A stretch of DNA of 9,181 nucleotides from Chloroflexota bacterium (GTDB lineage Bacteria; Chloroflexota; Limnocylindria; Limnocylindrales; CSP1-4). Position 1 is the first letter of the stretch; the number at the start of each line of letters is the position of its first letter. The translations under genes were made by a program, and so were the position numbers. Where the stretch lies: contig VBFZ01000075.1 in assembly GCA_005880805.1 (NCBI GenBank), positions 1-9,181 on the forward strand, read 5' to 3'. This document shows, piece after piece, positions 1 through 5,924 of this stretch. The notes under the pieces were generated by a model. That model saw only the letters and a list, made by a program, of their open reading frames with translations. It did not search any database and was not told the DNA's origin.

Positions 1-1005
1 CAGGTCGGGATGATGTCGGGCAACGACACCGGTATCGCGATCGACGAGGTCAACAACCGGTTCGCGCTGGGCGAGGAGGTCCTCGTCGCGGTCTATCCCG
101 GTGTCACGATGGCAATCCCGGACTTCTCGATGACCCCGCCGGCCGCGATCGCTCTTCCAACCACCGGCACCGTCGTCAACGCCGGCTCACTGAAGGTGGC
201 CAAGAACCAGGCCTTCACGGGCACCGTCACGCTTTCGACGCTCAGTGACTCGCTGGATCCCCAGAACCCGATGGTCACCGGCGCCCTACAGGGCGGCAGC
301 AATCCCGTGACCTATACGCCCAACCCCGTGACCCCCTCTCAGGGATCGGGGACAACCGTGTCGATGACCAACATGACCACCTCTGGCGCGACGGCCGGCA
401 TCTACACGCTCTGGATCCAGGGCCAGGCCGGAAGCCCGTACCTCACGGTGAAGAAGGAACCATTCGCAATCAACGTCGGCGGCGTGAGTCGCGACTTCAC
501 GTTCACGTCGTCGTCGAGCGTCGGCGTCGCACCCAATCCCGGGGACACGGTCTCCTTCACCCTCAATTTGAGGAAAACCGGAGCCAACTTCGGGAACCCG
601 GTGACGCTGAGCGTCGACACCCCGCTGCCGTCCGGCGTCGGTGCGATCACCTTGAGCCCCAGCTCGGTCACCCCGGCCGCGGGAAACGGCACCGACAGCA
701 CGCTGACGATCAACACGGGAACCATGGCCCCCGGCGCCTACGACTTCGTGGTTCGAGCGAGCGGGATGAACGGCGACGCGCCTTCCCACAAGGTCACCCA
801 CCTGCTCCGCCTGACGGTCTACGTCGCAACCGCCGCGAGCAATGGTGGGAAGGAATACGTCGACATCGACGGCTTCGCCGTCATGCGAATCGTCTCGATG
901 GACAGCAACCACGTGGATGCCTACGCGATCACGCCCGTGATCGCCGACATGGCCGATGAACGGCTTCGCCGCGGTCAGGTGGCGAAGCTGGTGCCCTGGG
1001 ACTAG
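1..1005 (+). CDS. Tad pilus TadE/G-like surface protein with two Ig-like repeats (5' end outside window)
   Basis: The frame is open from base 1 (CAG GTC GGG before the first ATG at 10), so the gene almost certainly starts upstream; 334 residues are visible, ending at TAG 1003-1005. Residues about 4-50 hold a conserved-looking block (EVNNRF, LVAVYPG, IPDF). Two beta-rich repeats follow, about 60-157 and 163-275, each with a VTL strand, a Pro-Val/Ser-Val-Thr-Pro turn and a closing AGxY strand (TAGIYTLWI, APGAYDFVV). This pattern resembles the Ig-like/NEW3-type repeats of secreted bacterial proteins. The last 55 residues (YVDIDGFAVMRI, then an acidic-basic end LVPWD) resemble the C-terminal part of TadE/G-like pilus assembly proteins. 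No membrane segment is visible, so an N-terminal one would lie upstream. cpaB follows 63 bases downstream, which supports a role in a Tad/Flp pilus, probably as a minor pilin or surface-exposed subunit. The Tad role is inferred from context and resemblance; an unrelated secreted Ig-like protein is possible. Confidence 0.72.
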   Translation, partial: QVGMMSGNDTGIAIDEVNNRFALGEEVLVAVYPGVTMAIPDFSMTPPAAIALPTTGTVVNAGSLKVAKNQAFTGTVTLSTLSDSLDPQNPMVTGALQGGSNPVTYTPNPVTPSQGSGTTVSMTNMTTSGATAGIYTLWIQGQAGSPYLTVKKEPFAINVGGVSRDFTFTSSSSVGVAPNPGDTVSFTLNLRKTGANFGNPVTLSVDTPLPSGVGAITLSPSSVTPAAGNGTDSTLTINTGTMAPGAYDFVVRASGMNGDAPSHKVTHLLRLTVYVATAASNGGKEYVDIDGFAVMRIVSMDSNHVDAYAITPVIADMADERLRRGQVAKLVPWD

Positions 1006-1028
1006 CCGAAAGGGCACGGCACCAACCC

Positions 1029-1048
1029 GCGGGCGGCGCGTCGCCCGC
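1029..1048 (+). other. Intercistronic hairpin upstream of cpaB
   Basis: GCGGGCG at 1029-1035 pairs perfectly with CGCCCGC at 1042-1048 around a six-base loop. It ends four bases before the cpaB ribosome-binding site and has no T-run, so it is not a canonical terminator. It could protect or attenuate the message between the two pilus genes. In GC-rich DNA a 7-bp stem can occur by chance. Confidence 0.35.
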
Positions 1049-1051
1049 ACT

Positions 1052-1057
1052 GGGAGG
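1052..1057 (+). promoter_or_regulatory. Ribosome-binding site of cpaB
   Basis: GGGAGG lies 11 bases before the ATG at 1069. It is a strong Shine-Dalgarno match with a slightly long spacer, and it supports this ATG as the cpaB start. Confidence 0.65.
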
Positions 1058-1068
1058 CACGTCATTCC

Positions 1069-1953
1069 ATGGAACTGGAGTACAAAGACAACGGCCGGCG
1101 CGGCAAGTTCATCATCGTGCTGGGCGTCATCCTCGCCCTTGCCGCCGGCGGCGCCGCGTTCTACGTCATCAACCAGGCGCAGCAGCAGGCCGGCACGGGC
1201 AACACGCCCAAGCTGAACCTCGTCGTCGCGGCGCGGACGATCCCCGCCCGCAAGCCGATCGAGGACGGCGACCTGCTCGTCCGCGAAGTCCCGATCGATC
1301 CGAGCAATGCCCAGGGCGTGGTCACCGACAAGACCAAGCTGATCGGGCGGATCCTCGCGATCTCTGCGCTCGAAGGCCAGCTCGTCACCACGAACATGCT
1401 CGCGTCCAGCACGTCCGGCGGACAGTTCTCGGTTCTCGCGCCCGGCGAGGTCGTCACGGCCGACTCGCCGTACTGGCGGGCGGTCTCGCTGAACGTGCCA
1501 GACGACCGCGCGGTGGGCGGCCTCCTGGAGCCGAACGAGACGGTCGACATCTTCGTCACGGCGACGGTGAACGTGCCGCAGGACCTCCTCGACCAGGGCA
1601 AGTTCTACACGGACAAGTCGACCAAAATCACTTACCAGAACATCCCGATCCTGGCCAAGTCCGGCGCGATGTACATCATCCGGGTCTCGTTGCCGGTCGC
1701 CGAGGAGATCGCGCACCTGCAGGCCAGCGGCACGGCCCAGTTCAGCATGGCCCTGCGGCCCGACGAGGACAGCAGGGCGGTCGACGCAGCCAAGCTCGGC
1801 GAGACGACCAACGTGATCATCCAGCGTTACGGCCTGCCGGTTCCCCTGACCTACCCGCCGGGCAAGGGCGGCGGGCCGATCGCCACGCCATTCCCGAGCG
1901 CCAAGCCACAGGCTTCGGCCTCGCCCTCGGCTTCCGAAGCTCCAGTTCCCTAG
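1069..1953 (+). CDS. cpaB: Flp pilus assembly protein CpaB (RcpC family, SAF domain)
   Basis: This 294-residue protein belongs to the CpaB/RcpC family, a periplasmic or cell-envelope component of the Tad secretion apparatus that works with the pilus channel; family members carry a SAF domain thought to bind glycan. A short basic N-terminus (GRRGK) precedes one membrane segment at about 13-34. The SAF domain spans about 49-113, including VVAARTIPARKPIEDGDL and the LEGQLVTTNML strand. The RcpC/CpaB C-terminal domain spans about 119-260 (LAPGEVV, WRAVSLNVP, LLEPNETVDIFVT, RVSLPVAEEIAHL). The last 28 residues form a Pro/Ser/Ala-rich tail, probably disordered. Length fits the family. It lies 63 bases downstream of the Ig-repeat protein on the same strand and is probably co-transcribed. 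It seems to be the last gene of its operon, because coaE converges on it after a set of hairpins. The ATG is backed by GGGAGG and by the membrane segment beginning right after it. Confidence 0.93.
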   Translation: MELEYKDNGRRGKFIIVLGVILALAAGGAAFYVINQAQQQAGTGNTPKLNLVVAARTIPARKPIEDGDLLVREVPIDPSNAQGVVTDKTKLIGRILAISALEGQLVTTNMLASSTSGGQFSVLAPGEVVTADSPYWRAVSLNVPDDRAVGGLLEPNETVDIFVTATVNVPQDLLDQGKFYTDKSTKITYQNIPILAKSGAMYIIRVSLPVAEEIAHLQASGTAQFSMALRPDEDSRAVDAAKLGETTNVIIQRYGLPVPLTYPPGKGGGPIATPFPSAKPQASASPSASEAPVP

Positions 1954-1961
1954 AGGCCGGC

Positions 1962-1975
1962 TGCCCTTCGGGGCA
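1962..1975 (+). other. UUCG tetraloop hairpin just after cpaB
   Basis: TGCCC and GGGCA pair around TTCG, giving the C(UUCG)G closing arrangement known to be unusually stable in RNA. It starts eight bases after the cpaB stop codon. It has no T-run and is probably a 3'-end stabiliser or part of a composite terminator. Confidence 0.45.
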
Positions 1976-1981
1976 TATCCT

Positions 1982-2001
1982 CGCGCCGCTGACCCGGCGC
2001 G
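1982..2001. other. Second hairpin in the cpaB/coaE convergent gap
   Basis: CGCGCCG at 1982-1988 pairs with CGGCGCG at 1995-2001 across a six-base loop (7 bp). It sits between the UUCG hairpin and the long terminator stem, so a transcript entering the gap from either side could form it. Confidence 0.4.
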
Positions 2002-2007
2002 CCTCCC

Positions 2008-2050
2008 GGCCGCCCGACCCGCTCCGCCGGCGGGTCGGGCGGCCTCATTT
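2008..2050. terminator. Bidirectional terminator between cpaB and coaE
   Basis: A perfect 15-bp stem (GGCCGCCCGACCCGC at 2008-2022 with its complement at 2030-2044) encloses a seven-base loop. On the + strand it is followed by TCATTT, a short weak T-rich run, which suits termination of the cpaB transcript. On the - strand the stem begins directly after the coaE stop codon (2047-2045) and no T-run follows. The convergent gene layout and the stem strength make a shared terminator the best reading; how efficient it is cannot be judged from sequence. Confidence 0.7.
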
Positions 2051-2713
2051 CTCCGACGCCGCCACCCAACGGTTCCAGCGTGCCATCACGGCGGCTTTTG
2101 TCTCCTCTTTCGAGCCCGAGGTTTCGAGCGGCTCGAGCGGCACCCGGCCCGCTGACAGTCCTGCCGAGGCGCGTTCTGAAATGCCCGCCTGCGCGTTGAT
2201 GCGCCGCGCGCCATCCTCGACCTCCAGGCCGCGACTCGTCAGTCGCGAGCGTTGCGCTTCCGGGCTGCAGTGCACGAACCAGACGACGTCGCACAGCTCG
2301 CCCAGCCCTCCTTCGACGAGCTTGATGGCCTCGACGACCACGGCCGGTGCGCCAACCCTCCCGGCGTCCCCGAGCTGCGCGACGATGCGGGGTCGAACAA
2401 GAGGATGGACAATCGCCTCGAGCTCCCGGAGAGCGGCCTCGTCGTCAAAGACCAGGCGTGCAAGCGCGGCTCGATCAAGTGTTCCGTCTCTGCCACGGAA
2501 CCGCTCGCCGAACTTCGCGAGCACCTGGTCGTGGCCGGGCTCGCCCGGCGCAGTCACGCCGCGTGCGATCCGGTCCGCGTCGATGACGACCGCGCCACAT
2601 TCCCCGAGCCATGCCGCGACGGTCGACTTGCCGCAGCCGATCGGTCCCGTCAGGCCGATCACGATCGGCCGACCAGCCGGGCGCGGCTCGGGCACGTGCT
2701 GACCGGCCATCAT
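2045..2713 (-). CDS. coaE: Dephospho-CoA kinase
   Basis: CoaE phosphorylates the 3' hydroxyl of dephospho-CoA with ATP, the last step of coenzyme A synthesis, in the cytoplasm. From the ATG at 2713 the protein is 222 residues, close to the usual size of about 200. The P-loop GPIGCGKST is at 23-31, the IDAD motif at 44-47, and the IVHP motif at 101-104. The usual D-x-P-L-L-F-E segment is here VEAIKLVEGG at about 127-136, a divergent form with Glu in place of the Asp. RRINAQ (about 170-175) and the SGSKEET end (about 199-205) match the C-terminal helical part. The start is chosen over a TTG at 2776, whose 21 extra residues look unlike the family; a second ATG follows directly at 2710. GGGGA at 2723-2719 lies five and eight bases before these two ATGs. 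It is the last gene of the polA-mutM-ABC-F-coaE run, 67 bases after the ABC-F stop. Confidence 0.95.
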   Translation of the reverse strand: MMAGQHVPEPRPAGRPIVIGLTGPIGCGKSTVAAWLGECGAVVIDADRIARGVTAPGEPGHDQVLAKFGERFRGRDGTLDRAALARLVFDDEAALRELEAIVHPLVRPRIVAQLGDAGRVGAPAVVVEAIKLVEGGLGELCDVVWFVHCSPEAQRSRLTSRGLEVEDGARRINAQAGISERASAGLSAGRVPLEPLETSGSKEETKAAVMARWNRWVAASEK

Positions 2714-2715
2714 CC

Positions 2716-2733
2716 GGGTCCCCAAACGGGCCC
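2716..2733 (-). promoter_or_regulatory. coaE ribosome-binding site inside a small hairpin
   Basis: Read on the - strand, GGGCCC, a GTTT loop and GGG-GA-CCC can fold into a 6-bp stem with a two-base bulge. The only Shine-Dalgarno-like stretch of coaE, GGGGA, forms part of one arm. Three bases separate the stem from the first ATG. This could limit initiation on coaE, but the stem is short and the idea is inference. Confidence 0.3.
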
Positions 2734-2780
2734 AGCGGCAGGCGAAATCGCAGATTTGGTGTTCTGGGAGCAACAAGTCG

Positions 2781-4826
2781 TCAAGGTGCGCGCTCGGCGA
2801 GCTCCAACCACGCCTCCTCTGCCGTCGTCAGGGCGGCCTCAACGTCGGCCAGCTCGCTCGTGACCCGGCGCAGCTCGACGAAGTTCGCCTGGACCTGTGG
2901 ATCGCCGACCGCCAGCTCGAGGTGTGTCTTCCGGAGCCCGAGGCGTATCAGCTCGCCCTCGACGCTCGCCAGCTGCCGCCGATACGCATCTTTCGACAAC
3001 TTCCCCTTCTTCTCTCGTGTGTTGGGGATGGGCGTGCTGGCGACGCCTGCGGGGACCGCTCGGCGGCGCGCGGCGCTTCGATCGGAGCTTCCATTAGCGT
3101 CACCGGAGGAAGCGAAGATCGAAGCCCGAGAAGGCGCCGAGGTCGAGGCGCGAGAGGGCCCGCCTACGAGGAGACGTCGGGCCTGGGTCTGGGCAGCCTC
3201 ATTAACCGTCCATCCCTCGGCGAGGGCCGATCGCCAGGCTCGATACCCGCCGTCGAACGGCACCGCCAGCCCCTCGTCGATCACCCACAGCTTGTCGCAG
3301 ACCGTCTCGAGCAACCGCCGATCGTGGCTGACGACCAGCAGTGTCGCCGGAGTGTCGGCCATGAACGCCTCGATCGCCTCGCGGGCCGGGATGTCCAGGT
3401 GGTTCGTCGGCTCGTCCAGCAGCAACAGGTTGGCCGGCATGATGCCCAGCAGCGCGAGCTCGAGCCGCGACCGCTCGCCGCCGGACAGTGAGCGCACCTC
3501 CTTCAGCACGTCGTCGCCGCGGAACAGGAAGCGCGCCAGGTAACTGCGCGCCTCGCCGGGGGTGACCGGCATGGCGGCGAGCAAGGCGTCGAGAACGGTC
3601 GTGCCCGGGATCGCGGCCTCGCGGAGCTGGGCGAGGTACCCGATCTGGACCGCGTTTCCGAACGACAGGACCCCGTCCAGCGGCGACAGCTCGCCCGCAA
3701 TCGTGCGCAGCAGGGTGGTCTTGCCCGCCCCGTTCGGCCCAACGATGCCGATCCGGGCGCCACGCTCGGCGGCCAGGAACGGTATGCGCGCAACCGGCCG
3801 GGGCGTCGCCCCCGCGTAACCGATCGCCAGGTCCTCCATGCGGACGGCGATCTCCCCAGACCGAGCCGGCCCTCCGCCGCCAAGCGCTGAAGACGGCAGC
3901 GCGAGCCGTCGCGCGCGCTGCGGCGCGGTCACACCCTCGGACTGGAGCCTTTCCAGGCGAGCCTCGTGCTCGTGCATCTTCGCGTACTTGCGGTGGCTCC
4001 GGTAGCGCTGCACGAGCTCCTGCTCGCGGGCGACCTGCGCGGCGTGGCTGCCGACGTCCTTGACCGTTCGGGCGTCGCGCTCCTCCCGCTGGCGGTGGTA
4101 GGCGGAGTAGTCGCCGCGAAACGCTGTGATCCGCCGATCGCGCAACTCCCAGATCCGCGTCACGGTCGCGTCCAGGAACGCGCGATCGTGCGAGGCGGCC
4201 AGGAGCGCTCCCGCCCGGTGGCGCAGGTGCTCTTCCAGCCACTCGAGCGCGTCGAGGTCGAGGTGGTTGGTCGGTTCGTCGAGGAGCAGCAGATCGGGGT
4301 CGGCAATTACGAGCCGCGCGAGCGCCCCGCGTGTCTGCTGGCCACCCGACATGTCGGCCGGCCGCCGCGCCCACTCGTCCCGGGCGAAGCCCAGCCCGGA
4401 GAGCGCCTCGTCCACGCGCTGGTCCAGCGTGTAACCGCCGAGCACCTCGAAGTAGTGCTGGAGGTCCTCGTACTCGAGGTCGGTGACGCGGCCCGCGCGC
4501 TCGAGATCGGCCAGCTCGCGTTCCATCGCCTCGAGTCGCACAGCGCCGCGGCGCACGGCAGTGCGCAGGTCCGGGGCGGCCATGAACGCCGCGTCGAAGT
4601 GGGCCTCCTGGGCGAGGATGCCAAGCGCAAGCCCACGCTTGCGGTGGACCTGTCCGCGGTCGGGCTCGTCCAAGCCGGCCGCAACCCGCAGCAGCGTGGT
4701 CTTGCCGGCTCCATTCGGCCCCACCAGGCCAACGCGATCGCCGGCGGCGATCGCCGCGTCGATGCCATCAAGGATCACAAAGTCGCCGATCTCGCGGACG
4801 ACGCCGTCCAGGCGAACGACCGACAC
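2781..4826 (-). CDS. ABC-F family ATPase (Uup/YdiF-like), probably ribosome-associated
   Basis: This 681-residue protein has two nucleotide-binding domains and no membrane segment, the ABC-F layout. ABC-F proteins bind the ribosomal E site and act in translation or antibiotic protection; Uup-type members also affect DNA precise excision. Domain 1: Walker A GPNGAGKTT at 36-44, signature MSGGQ at 159-163, Walker B LLLLDEP at 179-185 followed by TNHLD. Domain 2: Walker A at 363-371, signature LSGGE at 447-451, Walker B at 467-473, switch His 501. The charged linker between domains (about 240-325, with YRSHRKYAKMHEHEARLERL) is the tRNA-facing region in the family. A low-complexity stretch (about 545-605) precedes a C-terminal charged helical region (about 606-680) like the Uup coiled coil. 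The chosen GTG at 4826 follows the mutM stop by one base. An ATG at 4895 in the same frame would add 23 Arg/Gly/Pro-rich residues overlapping mutM, and is less likely. Substrate and exact subfamily cannot be set from sequence alone. Confidence 0.93.
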   Translation of the reverse strand: MSVVRLDGVVREIGDFVILDGIDAAIAAGDRVGLVGPNGAGKTTLLRVAAGLDEPDRGQVHRKRGLALGILAQEAHFDAAFMAAPDLRTAVRRGAVRLEAMERELADLERAGRVTDLEYEDLQHYFEVLGGYTLDQRVDEALSGLGFARDEWARRPADMSGGQQTRGALARLVIADPDLLLLDEPTNHLDLDALEWLEEHLRHRAGALLAASHDRAFLDATVTRIWELRDRRITAFRGDYSAYHRQREERDARTVKDVGSHAAQVAREQELVQRYRSHRKYAKMHEHEARLERLQSEGVTAPQRARRLALPSSALGGGGPARSGEIAVRMEDLAIGYAGATPRPVARIPFLAAERGARIGIVGPNGAGKTTLLRTIAGELSPLDGVLSFGNAVQIGYLAQLREAAIPGTTVLDALLAAMPVTPGEARSYLARFLFRGDDVLKEVRSLSGGERSRLELALLGIMPANLLLLDEPTNHLDIPAREAIEAFMADTPATLLVVSHDRRLLETVCDKLWVIDEGLAVPFDGGYRAWRSALAEGWTVNEAAQTQARRLLVGGPSRASTSAPSRASIFASSGDANGSSDRSAARRRAVPAGVASTPIPNTREKKGKLSKDAYRRQLASVEGELIRLGLRKTHLELAVGDPQVQANFVELRRVTSELADVEAALTTAEEAWLELAERAP
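3111..3158 (-). repeat. Two tandem 24-bp units coding an 8-residue repeat in the ABC-F protein
   Basis: Units 3111-3134 and 3135-3158 match at 17 of 24 bases and encode PSRASIFA and PSRASTSA (residues 565-572 and 557-564). They lie in the Ser/Ala/Arg-rich low-complexity link before the C-terminal coiled coil, and probably arose by a small in-frame duplication. Confidence 0.5.
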
Positions 4827-4827
4827 G

Positions 4828-5883
4828 TTAGCCGCCCACCGCCGCACGAGCTTTCGCCCGCCTGGTCGCGCCCGCCCGTCGGGTCCGCTCGGCACGCTCG
4901 CGAGCCGCAGCCCCAGCCTTGTCGAGGGCCGTCAGCCCGACCGCGTCGCCACCGCCCAGCTCGGTCCAGCGGACTCCCCTGCGACCAGCGGCGGCTCCCG
5001 GCCGCGGCACCATCCCGCGCAGGATCCCCGCCGCACCCTTGCGGTCCCTGGCGGGCAGGCGCTGGCACCACGAGCAGAAATGGGTGGATCGTGCCCCGAT
5101 GACGATCCGCCGGATGGGCCGGCCACAGCGCGGACACGCCTCGCCCGCGCGCTGGTAGACCTGCAGCTGCTCCTGCATCGATCCATCGCCTTCGGGCGCC
5201 GTGTAGTCGTCGATCGAGCTCCCGCGCCGCTCGATCGCCTCGGCGAGCACACGTCGCAGTTCGAGGTACAGCCGTCGCTCATCGGCCGTCCGCAGCGAGG
5301 AAGCGGAGCGCAGCGGGTGCAGCCGCGCGGCCCACAGCGCCTCGTCGGCGTAGATGTTGCCGACCCCCGCGAGGAACGCCTGGTCGGTCAGCAGCGGCTT
5401 GAGCCGTGCCTTGCGACGGCGGATCAGCCGCCGGAAGGCCTTGAGCGTGAAGGAATCGTCGAGCGGCTCCGGACCCAGCGCCTGGAAGGGCTGGCCGGAG
5501 GCGTCGTACAGCCCGAACCGCCCGAACTTCCGGATGTCCCGGAAGTGAATCTCGCGGCCGTCCAAAAGCTCGAGCACAAGGCGTACGTATGGGTCCGGCT
5601 GGCTGCCGGCCGGGACGACGAAAAGCTGGCCGGTCATCTTCAGGTGGATCGTCAGCGTCGCATCGCCCGACCGCGTTGCGTCGGCCGACAGCTCGAGGAC
5701 GACGAGCTTCGCCCGGCGGCCGACGCCAACGATCTGGTGTCCCGCGATCGCCTCGGCGAAGCCCTCCGGCGTGTGCGTCCGAACCGTCTTCGGCCAGAAC
5801 ACGCGCGCTCCGACGATGGTCGCCCCGGTGATCAGCCGGCCGAGATCGCGGGCGACGGTTTCGACCTCGGGCAGCTCAGGCAT
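4828..5883 (-). CDS. mutM: Formamidopyrimidine-DNA glycosylase (Fpg/MutM) with extended C-terminus
   Basis: MutM removes 8-oxoguanine and formamidopyrimidines from DNA and cuts the abasic site by beta-delta elimination, opening base-excision repair. The start is fixed by MPELPEVE: after Met removal Pro is the catalytic nucleophile, followed by the catalytic Glu. RRAKL with Lys59 matches the conserved catalytic lysine. HLKMTGQL (Met83) and RKFGR (Arg118, Phe120) match the residues that fill the gap left by the flipped base. AGVGNIYADE (Asn176) is the DNA-binding H2TH region. The zinc finger is intact: C250-x2-C253-x16-C270-x2-C273, with Arg265 inside it. Family members usually end a few residues after the finger, at about 270-290 in total; this one has 351, with a tail of about 75 residues rich in Arg, Ala and Gly. 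It starts 41 bases after the polA stop. No clear Shine-Dalgarno is visible, so coupling to polA translation is possible. Its TAA is one base before the ABC-F GTG. Confidence 0.97.
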   Translation of the reverse strand: MPELPEVETVARDLGRLITGATIVGARVFWPKTVRTHTPEGFAEAIAGHQIVGVGRRAKLVVLELSADATRSGDATLTIHLKMTGQLFVVPAGSQPDPYVRLVLELLDGREIHFRDIRKFGRFGLYDASGQPFQALGPEPLDDSFTLKAFRRLIRRRKARLKPLLTDQAFLAGVGNIYADEALWAARLHPLRSASSLRTADERRLYLELRRVLAEAIERRGSSIDDYTAPEGDGSMQEQLQVYQRAGEACPRCGRPIRRIVIGARSTHFCSWCQRLPARDRKGAAGILRGMVPRPGAAAGRRGVRWTELGGGDAVGLTALDKAGAAARERAERTRRAGATRRAKARAAVGG

Positions 5884-5924
5884 GCCGAATCACTAGGCCG
5901 GCTGCGGGCTCCGGAACCATCCGA

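Noticed and set aside
286..1716. Long open frame on the - strand opposite the two pilus genes
   Set aside because: It spans both clear + strand proteins and their gap, its product is Arg/Asp/Gly/Val-rich low-complexity, and it matches no family I know. High GC content makes stop codons rare in antisense frames.
2745..2757. AAATC-GCA-GATTT inverted repeat between ABC-F and coaE
   Set aside because: It has only five A/T-rich pairs with a three-base loop and no T-run; too weak to call a terminator or operator.
2714..2776. TTG start for coaE at 2776
   Set aside because: The extra 21 residues do not resemble a CoaE N-terminus, and ATG 2713 has an SD-like GGGGA.
2252..3543. Overlapping + strand open frames opposite coaE and the ABC-F C-terminus
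   Set aside because: They have no plausible ribosome-binding context or domains, and they overlap genes with clear motifs.
4827..4895. Longer ABC-F start at ATG 4895
   Set aside because: It would overlap mutM by 68 bases and add a Gly/Pro/Arg-rich leader not expected before the first ABC-F strand; GTG 4826 fits the domain start and the mutM stop.
5884..5924. A promoter or terminator between polA and mutM
   Set aside because: The 41-base gap shows no convincing -10 box, stem or T-run; co-transcription is simpler.
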